A stretch of 35,692 nucleotides of DNA from Caenispirillum bisanense (GTDB lineage Bacteria > Pseudomonadota > Alphaproteobacteria > Rhodospirillales > UBA2165), in NCBI GenBank assembly GCA_945877815.1, contig CAMDWJ010000039.1, positions 1 to 35,692 on the forward strand, read 5' to 3'. The notes beneath the pieces are model-generated. The model saw only the letters and a list, made by a program, of their open reading frames with translations, ran no database searches and had not been told where the DNA came from. Both the position numbers and the translations under genes were made by a program. Shown here in pieces: positions 32,429 to 35,692 of the stretch; position 1 is the first letter of the stretch; each line of letters starts with the position of its first letter.

Positions 32429-33145
32429 ATGATCGAATATCTGGTCTCCGTCCAAAGATGGCTCTATCAAAGCATGGCGTCCGGCATGGGTGAGGCCAGT
32501 CACTCCGGCGTTTCGTTATTTCTTCTGGTAACGGCGACCGGCTTTGGCAGCCTACACGCACTCATGCCAGGTCACGGCAAAGCCGTACTGATCTCGTATC
32601 ACGTCGCGAATCCCGGACGGCTGCTCGGCGGTTTGTTGAATGGCGTCGTCCTCGTGCTGGCCCATGTAGGCTCGGCAATTGTCCTAGTATTGGCGGGGAT
32701 TGCCGTCATCCGCGCGAGCTTCGGGCGAAGCGCGCAAACGACCGCTATCGAAATCGCGAGCGCGGTTCTCGTAATTGCGGTCGGTCTATGGTTATTGTCG
32801 CGTTCCGTTCGGGGGCATCATGGTCATACACGCTCAAGCGACCCCGTTCTGGCGTTCGTAACCGGCCTGACGCCGTGTCCGCTCACGACATTCATCATGA
32901 CTTACGCGATCGTGAACGATGTCGTAGCCGCGGGCTTACTAACCTCCGCAGCGATGGCGGTCGGAATGGTTGGAACCATCGGTGGATTTGCCTTGGTTTC
33001 GATTGTCGCCCGCCAACGCCTCACCGATCTGGTTGCCCGCACAGAGGTCTGGCGCAGGCATATTGGCAGCAGCCTCGAAGCCGCCGGAGCTCTCGGCGTA
33101 ATAGCGATCGGCACGGTGAGCCTAATACAAAGGCTCCCGACATAA
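32429..33145 (+). CDS. NicO/RcnA-like nickel-cobalt transporter
   Basis: A 238-residue membrane protein with about six segments. The family motif HALMPGHGK (43-51) sits in the second helix, and the conserved GLTPCPLTTF (146-155) in a later one. A short His loop GHHGHT (129-134) lies between them, the position used for metal sensing or binding by RcnA. RcnA-type proteins export Ni2+ and Co2+; some relatives are importers. The gene is divergent from the His-tailed DMT gene, sharing an intergenic region of ~75 bases with an AAGGGG near the start. No RcnR-like repressor is seen. Confidence 0.85.
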   Translation: MIEYLVSVQRWLYQSMASGMGEASHSGVSLFLLVTATGFGSLHALMPGHGKAVLISYHVANPGRLLGGLLNGVVLVLAHVGSAIVLVLAGIAVIRASFGRSAQTTAIEIASAVLVIAVGLWLLSRSVRGHHGHTRSSDPVLAFVTGLTPCPLTTFIMTYAIVNDVVAAGLLTSAAMAVGMVGTIGGFALVSIVARQRLTDLVARTEVWRRHIGSSLEAAGALGVIAIGTVSLIQRLPT

Positions 33146-33234
33146 GCGGGAAACCGCGTCGTCTGATCAAAGCGAAGGCCCACGACGAGTGCACGCGACA
33201 GCACCGGCACATCGCGGATAGGATCGAAGGCACC

Positions 33235-33381
33235 ATGACCGACGGTTGGAAAATCACATTGGGCGTCGCCGGGGCAGCGGCTCTCGTGCTCGTCATTTTC
33301 CAGTTCGTCGTCGGCGTGACGATCCTGCAACTCCTCTATGATGTCGTCGGATCGTTTTTCGGTGTCAATTCCGGAATCTGA
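33235..33381 (+). CDS. Small single-span membrane protein
   Basis: Forty-eight residues from ATG 33235, with AAGG five bases upstream. After a short polar start (MTDGWKI) there is one long hydrophobic segment (LGVAGAAALVLVIFQFVVGV) and a second semi-hydrophobic end (LLYDVVGSFFGVNSG). No family was recognised. A longer frame from 32788 crosses it, but only this part has its own ribosome-binding site and a protein-like profile. It lies 90 bases behind the NicO gene and might be cotranscribed. Confidence 0.6.
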   Translation: MTDGWKITLGVAGAAALVLVIFQFVVGVTILQLLYDVVGSFFGVNSGI

Positions 33382-33429
33382 GCATCGGAGTCCTCCGCAG
33401 CGCGACGACGAGCCAAATCGATCAACCCA

Positions 33430-34050
33430 TCAAGCGCGACAAAAGAGACTCTTTGCGCTTTCGATTTCCTCGCGCTCCAACCGCGTCTCGAATTGTTCGA
33501 TTGCGAGCGCCAACTCCTTGGCGACCGGATGATCGCTCTCGATGATTTTGACAAAATCTTGGACGATTTTACTCTCGCCCATCGGAACCGTGATGGTGAC
33601 GTCGCGGTGCGACCCAGACTTCTGGCCGGATAGGCCCCGCTTGCCGCCCTGAAGATATGGCACATACCGCATATCCACGCCGAGAATATGCTCGGACAGC
33701 CAATTCGACAAAAAATTAAGCACTTTCTCGGCATCGATCTGTTCCGGGTTCGATTTGTTCAAAGCCCGCAATCTCGAAATTTGTCGAGTCATTCGCCGAT
33801 GTTCTTTTATGTGCTCCGTCGTATCGGGGTAATGCGCCCCGACAAAGAACGTCTCTTCACGGCCGAAATGCTCGCGGCAATATGTCTCAAGGCAGGCGAT
33901 GGCATTATCGACGTGCTTCTTATCGGCACCGGAAGCGATTGCCTCACCGAGAAAACCGATATCCTCGAACAGACCCTTGTGATCGTTGTCGATCGCACGA
34001 ATGCCGGTCGCGTATTTCTCGGACCATTTCATGATGTTCAAGCTTTCCAT
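33430..34050 (-). CDS. Bacteriohemerythrin with a C-terminal extension
   Basis: A 206-residue protein. The first ~130 residues are a hemerythrin domain with all seven ligands of the di-iron site: H24 (DNDHKGLF), H61 and E65 (EHFGREE), H80 and H84 (HIKEH), H121 and D126 (HILGVD). It reversibly binds O2 and may supply or sense it. The extra ~75 residues carry a helix (FVKIIESDHPVAKELALAIEQ) of unknown use. AAGGAAG six bases before the ATG at 34050 supports the start. Hemerythrins often work with chemotaxis, and a PilZ gene is divergent next door. Confidence 0.93.
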   Translation of the reverse strand: MESLNIMKWSEKYATGIRAIDNDHKGLFEDIGFLGEAIASGADKKHVDNAIACLETYCREHFGREETFFVGAHYPDTTEHIKEHRRMTRQISRLRALNKSNPEQIDAEKVLNFLSNWLSEHILGVDMRYVPYLQGGKRGLSGQKSGSHRDVTITVPMGESKIVQDFVKIIESDHPVAKELALAIEQFETRLEREEIESAKSLFCRA

Positions 34051-34238
34051 AACCAGCTTCCTTGGGCTGAGCTGAGCCGAGCCGAATGGCGACCAATCTC
34101 ATGACGCCGCCGACAGGGCCCGTGTCGGCATCAGTTTAGTCGGCGCTCATCCTCGACGACTTGATCCGGATCATGCCGCAATTGTTTGTCCGCTCGGATT
34201 CCTATACGCGGACGCCCCACGGTGCTAGGGTTGGCCCC

Positions 34239-34562
34239 ATGAGCACCAATCAACGCCGCGACACGCGCTACAACGCCAACCTCCCCGTCGAGGTCCAAGG
34301 CGGCGACGCCAACTTAGCGGGCCAATTGCGTAATCTGTCGGTCAGCGGCGCCGCGGTCGAGTTCGCGCCCTCGCTCGGCAAACCGATGGTGTCCTTCGAT
34401 ATCGGCGATGCGGTGGCAATGCAGCCGCGCGGTGCCGATCCCGTGCGCGGCGTCATCGTGCGCCACGATTCCGAAGGCATCGCCATCAAGTTCGACGCAC
34501 CCGAGGAAGATTTGCTGGCCGAGATCGTCAACGCCGTGCAACAGGTTCTCGATCGCAGCTGA
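34239..34562 (+). CDS. PilZ domain protein (c-di-GMP binding)
   Basis: A 107-residue single PilZ domain. The c-di-GMP motif is intact: RRDTR (RxxxR) near the N-terminus and NLSVSG (NxSxxG) about 30 residues later. It likely controls motility or surface behaviour. A longer frame begins at 34161, but homology starts at MSTNQRRDTRYN, so ATG 34239 is taken. No other domain is attached, as is common for alphaproteobacterial PilZ proteins. Confidence 0.9.
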   Translation: MSTNQRRDTRYNANLPVEVQGGDANLAGQLRNLSVSGAAVEFAPSLGKPMVSFDIGDAVAMQPRGADPVRGVIVRHDSEGIAIKFDAPEEDLLAEIVNAVQQVLDRS

Positions 34563-34655
34563 CCACAACCCACGCAACCTTTGGGTAGGCCGAACGAACT
34601 CGAGTAGACATCGGGGGGCCTGAACGGCTGCTCGCCGTAAAGATCGGAGACACTG

Positions 34656-34847
34656 ATGAGCGTCAACTCCCCGGGCGATGCCCTGCCATGCAGCATCCCG
34701 CAAGCCTATGCCGAGAAGCTGCGCGCGATCGGCGCCAAGGCGGCCCCGACAACGGGCGGCGCGAGCGAGGCCCAAGCACCGGGGGGACGCACCGTTCCCC
34801 TGGCACCCCAGACCGCGGTCGGCCGGCTGCTCGATCTGGAAGCTTAG
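34656..34847 (+). CDS. Small hypothetical protein (63 residues)
   Basis: ATG 34656 with GGAGA about six bases upstream gives 63 residues: MSVNSPGDALPCSIPQAYAE, then KLRAIGAKAAPTTGGASEAQ and a short end with LLDLEA. It is Ala/Pro/Gly-rich and probably unstructured. No family is recognised. It lies 93 bases behind the PilZ gene in the same direction and may be in its transcript. Confidence 0.6.
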   Translation: MSVNSPGDALPCSIPQAYAEKLRAIGAKAAPTTGGASEAQAPGGRTVPLAPQTAVGRLLDLEA

Positions 34848-34890
34848 CCGTCTGGCCTTAATCTTTTGGCAGCGATTTCCTGTTACTTGC

Positions 34891-34907
34891 CACTGATACT
34901 GGCAGTG
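34891..34907. promoter_or_regulatory. Inverted repeat, possible operator
   Basis: CACTG (34891-34895) and CAGTG (34903-34907) are inverted with a 7-bp centre. They lie ~70 bases before the secreted-protein gene at 34977, with no clear promoter seen. A small regulator may bind there, but the site is short and could be chance. Confidence 0.3.
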
Positions 34908-34976
34908 TACCTCTGTCTGTGCGTCAAGCGAGTAGAGGTGCCCAGGCCAACTTAAAAATGGCGAACTGGAAAAACG

Positions 34977-35432
34977 ATGCGGGTTTTGTTGGCGCTATTC
35001 CTTGTTGCTACGTGGGTCATGAGCCCCATGGCCTATGCCGACGATAGACCAGCATTGCAAATCCTGGTCGACGAGCCGGGAGACGAAGGGATCAAATGCG
35101 GCGTGACCCAGCAGACGATGCTGGCGCCGGCACTCCAAGCCCTGAAGGACATCGACGCCGATTTCCAAAAAGAATTCTCGTCGCCTTATCTATATATCCA
35201 AGCCGATTTCCGGTTTCGCGACGAGCCGCGTTTGTGTTCCTGGCGCGGCGGCCTCAGCATCCGCGCATTGCCGACAACCGATCGGCACGAGCGATTTCCC
35301 CAAAGCGGATTCGAGCGGGTGTTGCTCTGCGAAGCCGAATTGTCCGGCTCGGCGTCGAACAATGTCTCCAAATCGCTGTCCGACAATGTGCAAGACTATC
35401 TGAAAGCTTGCCTCGCCGCCGTGAAGTACTGA
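34977..35432 (+). CDS. Secreted hypothetical protein
   Basis: A 151-residue protein whose N-terminus (MRVLLALFLVATWVMSPMAYA) is a signal peptide with likely cleavage after AYA. The mature part has three cysteines (KCGV, RLCSW, LLCEAE) and a helical C-terminus (VSKSLSDNVQDYLKACLAAV) with a fourth. No family is recognised. A periplasmic protein with one or two disulfides is a fair reading. The sequence around the start has no strong Shine-Dalgarno. Confidence 0.72.
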   Translation: MRVLLALFLVATWVMSPMAYADDRPALQILVDEPGDEGIKCGVTQQTMLAPALQALKDIDADFQKEFSSPYLYIQADFRFRDEPRLCSWRGGLSIRALPTTDRHERFPQSGFERVLLCEAELSGSASNNVSKSLSDNVQDYLKACLAAVKY

Positions 35433-35447
35433 GGCCGGGCGCCGCGA

Positions 35448-35561
35448 CTAGCGTGCGCCGAATATCTTCACATAGAGGATGATCGCGGTGAGCGATCCCG
35501 AGACGAAGTTCGCGCCGATCAGCGGATAGTCGTTGATGGCAAAGCCGTAACTCAGCCACAG
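35448..35561 (-). pseudogene. SemiSWEET sugar transporter, C-terminal fragment
   Basis: Thirty-seven codons remain, reading LWLSYGFAINDYPLIGANFV and then SGSLTAIILYVKIFGAR before the stop at 35448. This is the third helix of a SemiSWEET (MtN3/PQ-loop) transporter, which is normally ~85-90 residues. The homology stops abruptly at 35561-35562, where the IS-like end begins, so the gene is cut by insertion. The lost N-terminal part may be on the far side of the element outside the window. Confidence 0.8.
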
Positions 35562-35562
35562 C

Positions 35563-35692
35563 TGTCAACGCCGGAGACAAAATGCATCGGTAGGCCGGAG
35601 TAAAGATGCATCAGTGAGGCTGGCAGGAAGGCCCCCCGCGGGGGGCCTTCCTGCGTTTTGCAATTAGGCTTGGCTTGCGTCGTCCGGCTGAT
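35563..35692. mobile_element. End of an IS21-family-like insertion sequence (continues beyond window)
   Basis: The sequence beginning TGTCAACGCCGGAGACAAAA at 35563 has the TG terminus seen in IS21-family ends. A 22-bp repeat follows as two direct copies, 35570-35591 and 35594-35615, sharing 18 of 22 positions (GCCGGAG..AAA.ATGCATC); IS21 ends carry multiple such transposase-binding repeats. No transposase is visible because the window ends. Family assignment comes from the end structure only. Confidence 0.55.
35625..35652 (+). terminator. Perfect 28-bp palindrome, probable terminator
   Basis: AGGAAGGCCCCCC at 35625-35637 is exactly inverted around a GCG-type centre through 35652, a perfect 28-bp GC-rich hairpin. 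GCGTTTTG follows, so the T-run is short on the + strand. It lies inside the IS-like end, where a terminator would shield the transposase gene from outside transcription. Confidence 0.6.

Noticed and set aside
32788-33381. A 198-residue frame across the end of the NicO gene
   Set aside because: Its first 149 codons overlap the NicO gene out of frame; only the part from the ATG at 33235, which has its own ribosome-binding site, is kept.

Overview
The window looks like the chromosome of a GC-rich alphaproteobacterium, most likely of the Rhodospirillales type. The evidence is the conserved recG | sdhE-mfd block with a DUF502 gene beside it, a two-ACT-domain protein, FliG, PilZ, bacteriohemerythrin and a DUF2786 protein. 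Placement rests on gene content only; no rRNA or tRNA gene was seen.

Layout. 1-2.6 kb: fliG (cut by the window edge), a frameshifted two-ACT-domain gene, a Nudix hydrolase and a cyclic-nucleotide-binding protein. 2.6-15 kb: the housekeeping block DUF502 > < recG | sdhE-mfd, into which a ~5.7 kb arsenic-resistance island has been placed (ArsR-ArsC fusion, GAPDH, ArsJ, ACR3, ArsK-like MFS). The island is flanked by two diverged copies of the stretch where the DUF502 and recG 3' ends overlapped. 15-19.4 kb: FrnE-like DsbA protein, cold-shock protein, DUF2786 protein, glutathione transferase, and a periplasmic YtkA-like protein coupled to a MauG-like di-heme peroxidase. 19.4-25.6 kb: two small ORFs, then a complete CecR-YbhG-YbhF-YbhS-YbhR type drug-export operon with a palindromic operator before the TetR gene. 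25.6-26.6 kb: an iron locus in decay, with tandem Fur-like boxes, a Bfd-like ferredoxin lacking one usual cysteine, a bacterioferritin fragment and an internally deleted ABC-exporter remnant. 26.6-30.5 kb: a SAM-fold protein with a lysine-rich tail, an SbmA/YddA-type ABC protein and ligAB. 30.5-31.3 kb: an orphan small-terminase-like gene, with a helically phased repeat cluster on one side and a promoter bracketed by inverted repeats on the other. 31.3-35.7 kb: a divergent pair of likely metal exporters (His-tailed DMT protein and NicO/RcnA-like protein), bacteriohemerythrin, PilZ protein, small and secreted hypothetical proteins, and a SemiSWEET gene cut by what looks like an IS21-family end.

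How genes work together. The ars island offers arsenate reduction plus As(III) efflux (ArsC, ACR3, possibly the MFS protein) and a second route in which GAPDH makes 1-arseno-3-phosphoglycerate for ArsJ to export; the fused ArsR domain probably controls all of it. The TetR-HlyD-ABC-ABC2-ABC2 set is one self-regulated exporter. The strongest unexplained structures are the duplicated recG/DUF502 junction and the terminase-like gene with its repeat array.
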